Source: Oscillospiraceae bacterium
GTDB taxonomy: Bacteria; Bacillota; Clostridia; Oscillospirales; Oscillospiraceae
Direction: 5' to 3'
NCBI GenBank assembly: GCA_017535865.1
Contig: JAFXTM010000006.1
Location: 1-64,000 of the forward strand
Length of the DNA stretch: 64,000 nucleotides
Below the pieces are notes generated by a model. That model did not search any database, was not told the origin of the DNA, and was given only the letters and a program-made list of their open reading frames with translations. Shown piece after piece: positions 6,466-13,883 of the stretch; position 1 is the first letter of the stretch; every line of letters begins with the position of its first letter. Made by a program: the position numbers and the translations under genes.

Positions 6466-6509
6466 GCCTTGCTGCTGCCGGTGGCAGAGGAAGGCGAGGC
6501 TCATTTTGT
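6462..6509 (+). terminator. Candidate terminator after the second XRE gene
   Basis: ATGAGCCT (6462-6469) pairs with AGGCTCAT (6497-6504); a smaller CTGCC/GGCAG stem lies inside. TTTTG follows. The arm overlaps the XRE stop codon. The T-tract is short, so termination may be partial. Confidence 0.5.
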
Positions 6510-6579
6510 GCAGAGGTCGGAAAACCGGAGGAAAAGCGTAAGCCCGAACGGTTTTCCGGGCACCGCAAGTCGGAAAATG

Positions 6580-6620
6580 ACGGATTCCCACGCCAGCGTG
6601 CGCGCTGGCTCGGAATGACA
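6580..6620 (+). repeat. Dispersed hairpin repeat, copy 5 (outer-stem variant)
   Basis: Outer stem is ATTCC/GGAAT instead of ATTGC/GCAAT: both sides changed, so pairing is kept. Inner stem CCAGC/GCTGG. Intergenic, 14 bp before the next start. Confidence 0.88.
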
Positions 6621-6634
6621 AGGGAGGGGATGAC

Positions 6635-6838
6635 ATGGCAAGCAAGAAAGAGATCGTGAACGACATCCGCAGCCAGTGCGGAAACCTGATCACCACCAAG
6701 GCCGCCGGGAAGTACCTGGGCCTCTGCCCAAAGGCGACCCGCGAGTTTCTGGAGGACGTGCCCCGCTACGAGGTCGGCCGGAAACGCTGCTACATGGCCA
6801 TCGACCTCGCGAACAAGCTCTGCATCAGCGAAACGTGA
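6635..6838 (+). CDS. Small DNA-binding protein, excisionase-like
   Basis: 67 aa, start ATG 6635 after AGGGAGGGG. The segment NLITTKAAGKYLGLCPKATR resembles the winged-helix turn of MerR/Xis-type proteins; the rest is a short wing with KRCYMAIDLANKL. It might be the excisionase that partners the integrase, but sequence alone is not decisive. Confidence 0.7.
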   Translation: MASKKEIVNDIRSQCGNLITTKAAGKYLGLCPKATREFLEDVPRYEVGRKRCYMAIDLANKLCISET

Positions 6839-6876
6839 ATACCCGGCTGCGGCCGGAGAAATAAAGGAGGATATCC

Positions 6877-7170
6877 ATGTACGAAAATCAGTTCTGCATC
6901 GTGAGATGCTACGGGGCGGGCGTGTTCTTTGCCCGCGTGGAAAGCCTGGACGGCCAGACGGCGCAGCTGCGCGACGCGCGGCGCATCTGGTACTGGGACG
7001 GGGCCGCGTCGCTCTCCCAGCTCGCCACCGAGGGCACCAAGGCGCCGGAGAGCTGCAAGTTCACCGTGACGGTGCCGCAGATGACCGTGACCCAGGTGAT
7101 CGAGATCATCCCCTGCAGCGAGCAGGCGATCGCCAGTATCGGCGGGGTGAAGGAATGGAAGAGGACGTAA
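6877..7170 (+). CDS. DUF6948-like phage protein
   Basis: 97 aa. The central RRIWYWDGAASLSQLA stretch and the ending IIPCSEQAIASIGGV match my memory of a conserved phage family of unknown function (DUF6948). Excellent AAAGGAGG site. Its end overlaps the following Gly-Tyr-Gly-repeat gene by 16 bp, and the two are likely co-translated. Confidence 0.75.
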   Translation: MYENQFCIVRCYGAGVFFARVESLDGQTAQLRDARRIWYWDGAASLSQLATEGTKAPESCKFTVTVPQMTVTQVIEIIPCSEQAIASIGGVKEWKRT

Positions 7171-7796
7171 AGCGCTTTTTAAGCGTTAGCAGCGGATACG
7201 GCAGCGGATACGGCAGCGGATACGGCCGCGGAGACGGCAGCGGATACGGCCGCGGAGACGGCAGCGGATACGGCCGCGGAGACGGCAGCGGATACGGCAG
7301 CGGATACGGCAGCGGATACGGCCGCGGCGTCAAAATGTTTGACGGCGAGCCGGTTTACCAGATCGACGGCGTGCCGACGATCATCCGCCACCTGCATGGC
7401 GACAGCGTGGCCCGCGGCTGCATCCTCAACAGCGATTTGACCCTGACGCCCTGCTACGTCGTGAAGCAAAACGACACGTTCGCCCACGGCGAGACGCTGC
7501 GCGCGGCCCGGGAGGCCCTGCTGGAGAAGCTCTTAGACGACATGCCGGAGAACGAGCGCCTGGACGCCTTCCGCAAGGCCCACGCGCCCGGCAAGACCTT
7601 CCCTAACACGGACTTCTTCGCCTGGCACCACCGGCTGACCGGCTCCTGCGAGATGGGGCGGCGGCAGTTTGCCCGGGATCACGAAATCGACGTGGAGCAC
7701 GGCAGCATGACGCCGGAGGACTTCATCCGCCTGACGGAGAGCGCCTACGGCGGCAGCACGATCCGCAAGCTCAAACCGCTGTATGGAATGGGATGA
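7155..7796 (+). CDS. Phage protein with Gly-Tyr-Gly tetrapeptide repeats
   Basis: 213 aa, start ATG 7155 (AAGG upstream). Residues 1-12 (MEEDVKRFLSVS) precede 11 tetrapeptides of type SGYG or RGDG, then a globular domain of about 155 residues beginning MFDGEPVYQIDGVPTI and containing WHHRLTGSCEMGR. I recall phage proteins with this C-terminal domain and variable Gly-rich repeats in gut Firmicutes; the function is unknown. The repeat is encoded by a near-perfect 12-bp tandem array. It overlaps the preceding gene by 16 bp and lies just before the replication initiator. Confidence 0.8.
   Translation: MEEDVKRFLSVSSGYGSGYGSGYGRGDGSGYGRGDGSGYGRGDGSGYGSGYGSGYGRGVKMFDGEPVYQIDGVPTIIRHLHGDSVARGCILNSDLTLTPCYVVKQNDTFAHGETLRAAREALLEKLLDDMPENERLDAFRKAHAPGKTFPNTDFFAWHHRLTGSCEMGRRQFARDHEIDVEHGSMTPEDFIRLTESAYGGSTIRKLKPLYGMG
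7191..7322 (+). repeat. 12-bp tandem array, 11 units, coding
   Basis: Units AGCGGATACGGC (SGYG) and CGCGGAGACGGC (RGDG). The order of unit types is Y Y Y D Y D Y D Y Y Y, which reads the same in both directions. Units of one type look identical, which points to recent expansion by slippage or recombination. Confidence 0.92.
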
Positions 7797-7800
7797 GACC

Positions 7801-8565
7801 ATGACAGACGACAAGCTCCCGGCGCAGCCGGGATACTGGGCGATCCTGCCCGCGGGGATCCGCTACGACGATCGGATCCCCGCCAACGCCAAGCTCCTCT
7901 ATGCGGAGATCTCCAGCCTCACCGGGAAAACGGGCTACTGCTTCGCTCCGGACAGCTACTTTGCCGGGATCTACCAGATCACGGAGCGCAGCGTGCGGCG
8001 CCTGCTGGCCGCGCTGGAAAAGGAGGGCTATATCCGCATCGAGCGGGAGGCGGGGGAGCACAACGCGACCGTGGAGCGGCGAATCTTCGCGGGGATCAAT
8101 CCCCTCGCGGAGGCGCCGTCCAGTTTGGACAAAAAAGTCCAAACTGGGGTTCCAGTTCGGACAAAAAAGTCCGGCAGTTCGGACAAAAAAGTCCAAACAC
8201 ACCTTATATATCAAGAAATATTATCAATAACCCCTATAGCCCCCGAAAGCGAGGCGCTGCTGCGCAGGCTACCTCCGGAGATCGCCCGGGCTATCGGCGA
8301 GGCCTCGGACCGGCAGCCGGAGCTGCTCGCCGCCTGGCTGGACTTTGCCCAGATGCGCGCGGCCAAGCGCTCCCCAATCAAGACGGTGCGCACGGTGGAG
8401 CTGCTGGACAAAAAGCTGCGGACCCTGAGCCGCGCCCGGACCGACAGCGCCGTGCAGATCCTGCAGCAGTCGGTCGAGCGCGGGTGGACGGGCCTCTTTC
8501 CCCTCAAGGACGGGGAGACGCCGTCCGACGCCGGCGGCTACTGGGGCGAGGATCCGGAGGGATAA
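7801..8565 (+). CDS. Phage replication initiator with winged-helix domain
   Basis: 254 aa. The N-terminal winged helix-turn-helix (about 15-100) contains IPANAKLLYAEISSL and YQITERSVRRLLAALEKEGY, as in phage replisome organisers. A polar linker (about 106-135) is followed by a helical C-terminal domain that should contact the helicase. The linker-coding DNA holds three iterons and an A+T-rich stretch, like lambda O. Start at 7801 follows the preceding stop by 4 bp; 7783 is an alternative. The next gene encodes a DnaB-like helicase. Confidence 0.85.
   Translation: MTDDKLPAQPGYWAILPAGIRYDDRIPANAKLLYAEISSLTGKTGYCFAPDSYFAGIYQITERSVRRLLAALEKEGYIRIEREAGEHNATVERRIFAGINPLAEAPSSLDKKVQTGVPVRTKKSGSSDKKVQTHLIYQEILSITPIAPESEALLRRLPPEIARAIGEASDRQPELLAAWLDFAQMRAAKRSPIKTVRTVELLDKKLRTLSRARTDSAVQILQQSVERGWTGLFPLKDGETPSDAGGYWGEDPEG
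8121..8240. other. Candidate phage replication origin: iterons plus A+T-rich tract
   Basis: Three copies of AGTTYGGACAAAAAAGTCC (about 8121-8147, 8152-8174, 8175-8196), each itself a dyad around A6. The A6 tracts start at 8131, 8163 and 8185, so spacing is 32 and 22 bp, near whole helical turns. An A+T-rich stretch (8201-8235) follows directly. It lies inside the initiator gene, where lambda-type origins sit. Confidence 0.7.
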
Positions 8566-8568
8566 GGC

Positions 8569-9885
8569 ATGGACAAAAACGAGCGCGGGCGGCTGCCGGA
8601 GCTGTCGATGATCGGCTGCCTTTGCCTCGCGCCGGAGAAACTGCCGGCCAGGATTTTTGAGGCGCTGCGCCCGGAGGACTTCGGAGACGCCGCGCTGCGG
8701 CACCTCTTCGAGGCCGGGCGCGCTCTCTGGCTCGAAAGCAAGGCGCTGGATGCGGTGACGCTGCTGAACCGGGCGGGGGAAAGCTACGAGGGTCTGATCC
8801 GGGAGGCCATGGCCGCAACGCCCACGGCCGCCAACTGGCGGGAGTACGCCGAGATCGTGCGCGATAACGCGCAGCTGCGCGAGATCCAGAGCGTGGCGCT
8901 GCGGATGCTGGAGGCCGGGGACGCCGAGCAGGCGCGCAGGAGCCTCGCCGAGGCGCAGGGCCTGCTCGCGGAGAACCGGCGCGGACGGCACATTACCCTG
9001 GGGGACGCCCTGATCGCCTTCATGGCGCGCCTGGAGGAGATAGAAAAAAAGAAGCCCGACTTTCTCGACTGGGGCCTGGACTACATGACGGACACGCTGG
9101 ACACCGAGCTCGGAGATTTCGTCGTGATCGGCGGCTACCCTTCGGCGGGCAAGACGCTGCTTGCCCTGCAGCTCGCCGCGCATATCGCGACAAAGCACCG
9201 TCTGGGCTTTTTCAGCCTGGAGACGCGGGAGCGCAAGCTCACAGCGCGCCTTATGTCCCACCGCTCCGGCGTGCCGCTGCGCTCCATCAAGCACGGAGAC
9301 CTCACGGGGCCGGACTATCGAAAGCTCATGAACACGGCACAGCAGCTCTATGAGCTGCCCTTCACGATCGAGGAGTGTGCGGGGGACACCGTGGAGGAGA
9401 TCCGGGCCAAGACACTCGCCGGGCGTTACCAGGTGATTTTCGTCGACTACCTGCAGCTCGTGAACGAAAAGGGCGGCAGCCGCTACGAGATCGTCACGGA
9501 GACGAGCCGGAAGCTCCACACCCTGGCGCAGGAGCTGGGCGTCCTGGTGGTGGCGCTGGCGCAGCTGCAGCGGCCGGACAAGGGCCCGAAGGACGGCAAG
9601 CCCGTCCCGCCCGGCATGTCGAGCCTCAAGGAATCCGGCCAGATCGAGCAGGACGCGGACGCCATTTTGCTGCTCTACCCGGAGAATCCGACGGTGAAAG
9701 ACTCCGACCGCATCCTCAAGGTCGGCAAAAACAAGGAGGGCGAGGCGATCAAGCCCTGCACGCTCGAGTTCCGGGGCGCGACACAGACCTTTGTAGAGCG
9801 CTTCCCGGAGCGGCCGAAACCAAAGCCGCGAGACCAGAGCAAGCGGCCGGGCCGCGACAGCGGACAGGTTGAACTGCCGCTATGA
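8569..9885 (+). CDS. DnaB-like replicative helicase
   Basis: 438 aa. N-terminal helical domain (about 8-130) and a RecA-like motor with Walker A GGYPSAGKT (188-196) and Walker B VIFVDYLQL (289-297). The later SSLKESGQIEQDADAILLL segment is typical of DnaB. It unwinds DNA at the phage fork after loading by the upstream initiator. A basic C-terminal tail follows about residue 410. It starts 3 bp after the initiator stop. Confidence 0.95.
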   Translation: MDKNERGRLPELSMIGCLCLAPEKLPARIFEALRPEDFGDAALRHLFEAGRALWLESKALDAVTLLNRAGESYEGLIREAMAATPTAANWREYAEIVRDNAQLREIQSVALRMLEAGDAEQARRSLAEAQGLLAENRRGRHITLGDALIAFMARLEEIEKKKPDFLDWGLDYMTDTLDTELGDFVVIGGYPSAGKTLLALQLAAHIATKHRLGFFSLETRERKLTARLMSHRSGVPLRSIKHGDLTGPDYRKLMNTAQQLYELPFTIEECAGDTVEEIRAKTLAGRYQVIFVDYLQLVNEKGGSRYEIVTETSRKLHTLAQELGVLVVALAQLQRPDKGPKDGKPVPPGMSSLKESGQIEQDADAILLLYPENPTVKDSDRILKVGKNKEGEAIKPCTLEFRGATQTFVERFPERPKPKPRDQSKRPGRDSGQVELPL

Positions 9886-9898
9886 AGGAGGCAAGAAT

Positions 9899-10078
9899 GT
9901 GAAGCAAAAGGAACCCTGGGAGGACGCCTGCCCCTGGCGGGACGGCCTGATCTGCCGGGAGAAAAAACCGCACTGTGCCCGCTGCGGGTGGAACCCGGAG
10001 GAGGAAAAGCGCCGGAAGGCGGCGAGACGGGGCGAGAATACGGATTGCCACGCCAGTGTGAGCACTGGCTCGCAATGA
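9899..10078 (+). CDS. Small Cys-rich protein, GTG start, repeat-encoded end
   Basis: 59 aa. GTG at 9899 lies 6 bp after AAGGAGG. Cysteines at C11 and C19 and in HCARC give a zinc-ribbon-like pattern. The last 13 residues and the TGA stop come from hairpin repeat copy 6 (TDCHASVSTGSQ, stop). Function unknown. Confidence 0.65.
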   Translation: MKQKEPWEDACPWRDGLICREKKPHCARCGWNPEEEKRRKAARRGENTDCHASVSTGSQ

Positions 10079-10080
10079 CA
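10040..10080 (+). repeat. Dispersed hairpin repeat, copy 6
   Basis: Inner stem CCAGTGTGAGCACTGG; outer stem ATTGC/GCAAT. It supplies the stop codon of the preceding 59-aa gene through CGCAATGAC. Confidence 0.88.
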
Positions 10081-10102
10081 GTGGGGGAGGTGAGAGAAAG
10101 AC

Positions 10103-10276
10103 ATGAAGGACCCGATCACGATCGAGGGCGTCGTCACGGTCGACCGGCACGCGCTGGTCGGCGTCGTGCGGCAGGAGGGCCGCGTGCTGATCTTCCTGCG
10201 CGGCTGCCGCCCGATCAACATCCCGGACACGCTGAGCAAGGAAGAGCTCGAGGAACTGACCCGCAAGGTCGAGTAA
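10103..10276 (+). CDS. Small hypothetical phage protein
   Basis: 57 aa, start ATG 10103 after GGGGGAGGTGAGAGAAAGAC. Beta-rich N-terminal half (TIEGVVTVDRHALVGVV, then VLIFLRG) and an acidic helix at the end. No family recognised. Hairpin repeat copies flank the gene on both sides (10040-10080 and 10281-10321). Confidence 0.65.
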   Translation: MKDPITIEGVVTVDRHALVGVVRQEGRVLIFLRGCRPINIPDTLSKEELEELTRKVE

Positions 10277-10280
10277 AAAA

Positions 10281-10321
10281 ACGGATTGCCACACCAGCCT
10301 GCGGGCTGGCTCGCAATGACA
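10281..10321 (+). repeat. Dispersed hairpin repeat, copy 7
   Basis: Inner stem CCAGCCTGCGGGCTGG, with compensatory change of the innermost pairs. It lies between the 57-aa gene and parA. Confidence 0.88.
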
Positions 10322-10345
10322 AAACGAACAGAAAGAGAGAAAGAC

Positions 10346-11341
10346 ATGAAAACCATTTGCATCTGCAACCAGAAGGGCGGCGTCGCCAAGACGACGACCG
10401 CCGTCAATCTCGCGGCCATCCTAGCCCGGGACTTCGGCCGCCGCGTCCTCGTGATCGACGCGGACAGCCAGGGCAACGCCACGTCGTTCCTCGGCGGGGA
10501 CCGGGAGAAGGTCGGCGTCGCCGCCATGCTGCGGCGGGAGCTCAGCGACGAGAAGCCGCTGGAGCTGCAGACCACCAACGTGCCCGGCGTGAGCCTGATC
10601 GCCGGCAGCCCGGACCTGATGGACCTCGACCTCAGCAAGGCCGGGGACGGGCGGGCCGACGTGACCTGCCTGCGCGAGCTGCGCAGGGCCCTGGAGCAGC
10701 GCGAGAAGATCGCGGCCGCCGTGAAGAGTGACGAGAGGAACGAGAAGCTCGCGGCGGTGATCTACGGCGAGTCCTTCGACTTCTGCATCGTGGACTGCCC
10801 GCCGGCCTTCAACGCGGCGTCCTCCGCCGCCCTGATCGCCGCGGACGCGGTGCTGATCCCGGTGAAGCTCGACGCCTTCGCCCTGGAGGGCATGGCGAAC
10901 CTGATGCGGCAGATCGCCAACATGCGGCGCCTCAACCCAAAGCTGCAGCTGCTGGGCGTGCTGCCGGTCATGTGGTACCGGTCGGATACCATCCAGCTGG
11001 CCGAGAGCGCGCTGCGCTCGGCGGGCCTCAAGGTCCTGCCGCGGATCCGGCGCTCCGACCGGGTGGACGACATGACCTACCACCAGCAGCCGCTGATCGT
11101 CTGCTCGCCGCGCTCGGCGCCCTGCCGGGACTATCGGGCGCTCGCGAGCTGGATCGTGGGGCAGGAGAGGAAAGAGGCCGCGGAGGCGGCGCAGGAGCCG
11201 AAGGCGGCGGGGAAGCCGCTGCGTGGCCATGACGTGGAGACGGGCAAAAGACGCGGACGGCCGAGGAAGGCAGAACGGATTGCCACGGCAGCGTGCGCGC
11301 TGCCTCGCAATGACAGGGAAGGGGGTGCCGAAAATGGCTGA
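10346..11341 (+). CDS. parA: ParA/Soj-family partition ATPase
   Basis: 331 aa. Deviant Walker A KGGVAKTTTAVN (about 10-21), then DADSQGNAT and the CIVDCPPAF Walker B region. ParA ATPases use DNA-bound ATP gradients to separate replicons. Start is ATG 10346, after ACAGAAAGAGAGAAAGAC; upstream codons only translate a repeat. The C-terminal tail (RIATAACALPRND) is read from repeat copy 8. It overlaps the ParB-like gene by 8 bp. Confidence 0.92.
   Translation: MKTICICNQKGGVAKTTTAVNLAAILARDFGRRVLVIDADSQGNATSFLGGDREKVGVAAMLRRELSDEKPLELQTTNVPGVSLIAGSPDLMDLDLSKAGDGRADVTCLRELRRALEQREKIAAAVKSDERNEKLAAVIYGESFDFCIVDCPPAFNAASSAALIAADAVLIPVKLDAFALEGMANLMRQIANMRRLNPKLQLLGVLPVMWYRSDTIQLAESALRSAGLKVLPRIRRSDRVDDMTYHQQPLIVCSPRSAPCRDYRALASWIVGQERKEAAEAAQEPKAAGKPLRGHDVETGKRRGRPRKAERIATAACALPRNDREGGAENG
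11275..11315 (+). repeat. Dispersed hairpin repeat, copy 8
   Basis: Inner stem GGCAGC/GCTGCC, where both strands differ from the CCAGC/GCTGG copies. Translated as the C-terminal part of ParA. Confidence 0.88.
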
Positions 11342-12926
11342 AACGATGGGCTTTGATCTGGCGGCAGCGCTCAAGGGCGTGCCCGATTTAAACACCGGGG
11401 AGGAACAGATCGTCCGGCTGCCGCTGGATGCGATCGACCCGGACCCCGTCAACTTCTACAGCCTGGAAGGGCCCGACGAGCTCGCAGAAAACATCGAGAC
11501 GGTCGGCCTGCTGGACCCCATCCGCGTGCGGCCGAACGGCGAGCGCTACACCGTCGTCTCCGGCCACCGCCGCCGGGCCGCCTGCCTGCTGATCCGCGAC
11601 GGCGGGAACCCCATGTTCGACAGCGGCGTGCCCTGCATCGTGGAGTACGGCGAGGCCAGCGACGCCATGCGGCGGCTGCGCCTGATCTACGCCAACAGCT
11701 GCACGCGCGAGCGCAGCGACGCCGAGAAGCGCCGCGAGATCGAGGAGACGCGCAAGGCGCTCTACGAGCTGCAGGCCCAGGGCGTGCAGTTCACCGGCCG
11801 GATGCGCGACCACGTGGCCGAGGCCGTGAACCTCACGAAGAGCAAGATCGGGCGGCTGGATGCCATCGGGCACCGCTGCCACGAGTATATCCTCGACGCC
11901 TTCGACCAGGGTAAGATCAACGAGAGCGTGGCCTATGCCTTCTCTCGGCTGGACAAGGCGCTGCAAAAGAAGATCTGGGTCAACCACCTGCACCTCGGCT
12001 ACAAGCCCGAGGCGCTCACGGCCGAGTACGTGGAGAAGCTCGGGGACCTGCACCGCAAGCTCTGCACCATCAAGTGCAAAAAGTCCAGCGTCGGCTGCCC
12101 CTGCACCTACGCGGAGAGCCGCTTCGACTACGCGCAAAAGCTCACGCACTTCGAGGGCGTGAGGGAGAACTGCTACCGAGGACGCTGCTGCCTCGGCTGC
12201 CAGGAGATCGGGACGTGCGAGTGGGCCTGCATCAAGTGCGAGGCCGAGCGCGCCCAGGCGATCACCGAGGCCGACCGCCTCAAGCAGCAGCGGCAGACGG
12301 ATCTTGAAATGCGCCAGGCTGCGGCCGAGCGCGCCCGCAGGGAGCATGACGAGGAGAGCGCCGCAATCTGGGCCCGGATCGGCCGGGCAGCAGCGGAGAC
12401 CGGGCGAAATCTGGAGGGCGTGCTGGACCAGCTCTGGGAGAGCGACGGAGACGTGCAGCAGATCCTGCGCTTCGTCTCCGGCGAGGAGAAGGACGTGCAG
12501 CACTACGCGATCGAGTTTCTCGACGATTGCCTGATCGACCTGGCCGACCTGCTCGGCTGCTCCACCGATTTCCTGCTCGGCCGGACGGAGGCGGTAAAGC
12601 CCGCCGCTTGTCATTCCGAACCAGTGACCGACGTCACTGGTGTGGGAATCCGTATTCCGGACGATGAAGAGGGAGAACGGATTGCCACGTCGCCTTCGGC
12701 TCCTCGCAATGACAGCGGGGAAGAGGCTGCGGCGCCGGAGGCGCGCTGGCTCACCGGCACGCCGGAGAAAGAAGGCTGGTACGCCTGCTTGGGTGTTTGG
12801 GCGGATATGCCAGAACGGACTATCAATTACTGGCGCGGTGCTTGGTACGAAGAGAAAAACAGCCGCCGCGTGTTGAAAGATGTGATTATTACCAAGTTCT
12901 TTCCGCTGCCGGATATGGAGGAGTGA
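11334..12926 (+). CDS. parB: ParB-like protein with repeat-built linker and C-terminal DUF551-like domain
   Basis: 530 aa. ParB/Srx-type N-domain (about 20-95) with a GHRRRAA box, a helix-turn-helix region (about 155-200), then a Cys-rich block of about ten cysteines (about 245-305) and a coiled coil. After a YLLGR-like segment (DFLLGRTEAV) come two hairpin repeats read in frame (residues about 426-440 and 448-461). They join a last domain (RWLTGTPEKEGWYACLG to the end) that resembles DUF551-type phage domains. Pairs with ParA. The true start is ATG 11334. Whether it segregates DNA or regulates transcription is unknown. Confidence 0.85.
   Translation: MAETMGFDLAAALKGVPDLNTGEEQIVRLPLDAIDPDPVNFYSLEGPDELAENIETVGLLDPIRVRPNGERYTVVSGHRRRAACLLIRDGGNPMFDSGVPCIVEYGEASDAMRRLRLIYANSCTRERSDAEKRREIEETRKALYELQAQGVQFTGRMRDHVAEAVNLTKSKIGRLDAIGHRCHEYILDAFDQGKINESVAYAFSRLDKALQKKIWVNHLHLGYKPEALTAEYVEKLGDLHRKLCTIKCKKSSVGCPCTYAESRFDYAQKLTHFEGVRENCYRGRCCLGCQEIGTCEWACIKCEAERAQAITEADRLKQQRQTDLEMRQAAAERARREHDEESAAIWARIGRAAAETGRNLEGVLDQLWESDGDVQQILRFVSGEEKDVQHYAIEFLDDCLIDLADLLGCSTDFLLGRTEAVKPAACHSEPVTDVTGVGIRIPDDEEGERIATSPSAPRNDSGEEAAAPEARWLTGTPEKEGWYACLGVWADMPERTINYWRGAWYEEKNSRRVLKDVIITKFFPLPDMEE
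12609..12653 (-). repeat. Dispersed hairpin repeat, copy 9, inverted
   Basis: The only minus-orientation copy. Outer stem variant ATTCC/GGAAT; long inner stem ACCAGTGAC/GTCACTGGT. Translated in frame inside the ParB-like protein, 23 bp before copy 10. Confidence 0.85.
12677..12714 (+). repeat. Dispersed hairpin repeat, copy 10, shortened
   Basis: Outer stem ATTGC/GCAAT is kept but the inner part is shorter (GTCGCCTTCGGCTCC). Read in frame as RIATSPSAPRND inside the ParB-like protein. Confidence 0.8.
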
Positions 12927-12928
12927 CG

Positions 12929-13240
12929 ATGCTGACTTTGCCGATCAAAAAGAAGTGGTTCTATATGATCCTGTCTGGCGAGAAAAAAGAGGACTACCGG
13001 GAGAAAAACCGGTATTACCGCGGACGCTTCCGGATGTACTTGGGCCTGTATCGCTGCAGCCCGGAGGAAGAGTGGAAGAAACGGAAAGCGGTGGTTCGCT
13101 TCCGCAACGGCTACGCCGCCACCTCGCCCTCGTTCACGGCCGTCTGCACGATCGACATCGGACCGGGCCGGGAAGAATGGGGAGCCGAACCGGGGAAGGA
13201 CTACTACCGGCTGCAGATCCTTGAGATCCGGGAGGGGTAA
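12929..13240 (+). CDS. ASCH-domain protein
   Basis: 103 aa. The opening LPIKKKWFYMILSGEKKEDY followed by YRGRF fits the ASCH fold, related to PUA-type RNA-binding domains. Phage ASCH proteins are common; their substrates are unknown. It starts 2 bp after the ParB-like stop. Confidence 0.8.
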   Translation: MLTLPIKKKWFYMILSGEKKEDYREKNRYYRGRFRMYLGLYRCSPEEEWKKRKAVVRFRNGYAATSPSFTAVCTIDIGPGREEWGAEPGKDYYRLQILEIREG

Positions 13241-13242
13241 CG

Positions 13243-13473
13243 ATGGACGAACAGGAAAAGAACGCTGTAAAAATCACTGTCACCTATGACGACGGGACAG
13301 CAAAAGATCTCGAGAAAGGCCTGGTGTTCCGTCTGACCGAAAAGCCCGAAGCGGAACAGGTTGAAATCATGGCGGAGATGGTCGCTATGTCCGGAAAAGA
13401 CCTCTACACCGTGGTGGCAGCAGCTGTCGAGTTGGGCTCAAGGCTGGGAATGTTTAACGGATCGGAGGGATGA
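13243..13473 (+). CDS. Hypothetical phage protein
   Basis: 76 aa, one of a coupled series. N-terminal beta region (VKITVTYDDG) and a C-terminal helical region ending LGMFNGSEG. No family recognised. Its TGA overlaps the next start codon. Confidence 0.65.
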   Translation: MDEQEKNAVKITVTYDDGTAKDLEKGLVFRLTEKPEAEQVEIMAEMVAMSGKDLYTVVAAAVELGSRLGMFNGSEG

Positions 13474-13883
13474 GGGACATGCTGGATTGGCTTACCGCTA
13501 TAGCAATAGGGGGTTGTGTGCGGGGTTGCGTCCGCGCTGATAGTGGCCCTGTTTACTTGGAGGAAGTGAGAATGGGCGTATATTTCCCGGGTCAATTTTT
13601 GACCACTTGCTCGAGGTGCATAGCAAACAACGACGACTATCGTTGCGACGCGACCGGCGAACTGCTTGATGATAGAATCGCCAAGACCTCGAGAATGCCA
13701 AACTGCCCGGCAATCAACGTTCAGCAGCATGGGAGGTTGATTGATGCGGATGCTCTATACACGCACATCAAGGATGAGCAGAGGAAGTGCAACGACCCTT
13801 ACGATGGATGGTCGGAATGTCAGGTCGCGTTAGGGTTTGTGAATACCGCTCCCACCATCATCCCGGCGGAGGAGGGCGAGTGA
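13470..13883 (+). CDS. Hypothetical phage protein with RLIDADAL motif
   Basis: 137 aa. Its second half, HGRLIDADALYTHI followed by FVNTAPTI, is a motif I recognise from many small phage proteins of Firmicutes without known function. The N-terminal half contains a CSRC and further cysteines. The start may be 13470 (ATGA-coupled) or ATG 13479. This stretch looks less G+C-rich than its neighbours. Confidence 0.65.
   Translation: MRDMLDWLTAIAIGGCVRGCVRADSGPVYLEEVRMGVYFPGQFLTTCSRCIANNDDYRCDATGELLDDRIAKTSRMPNCPAINVQQHGRLIDADALYTHIKDEQRKCNDPYDGWSECQVALGFVNTAPTIIPAEEGE

Noticed and set aside
7191..7322. Tandem 12-bp units as a CRISPR array
   Set aside because: There are no unique spacers; the units are contiguous, in frame, and encode Gly-rich tetrapeptides.
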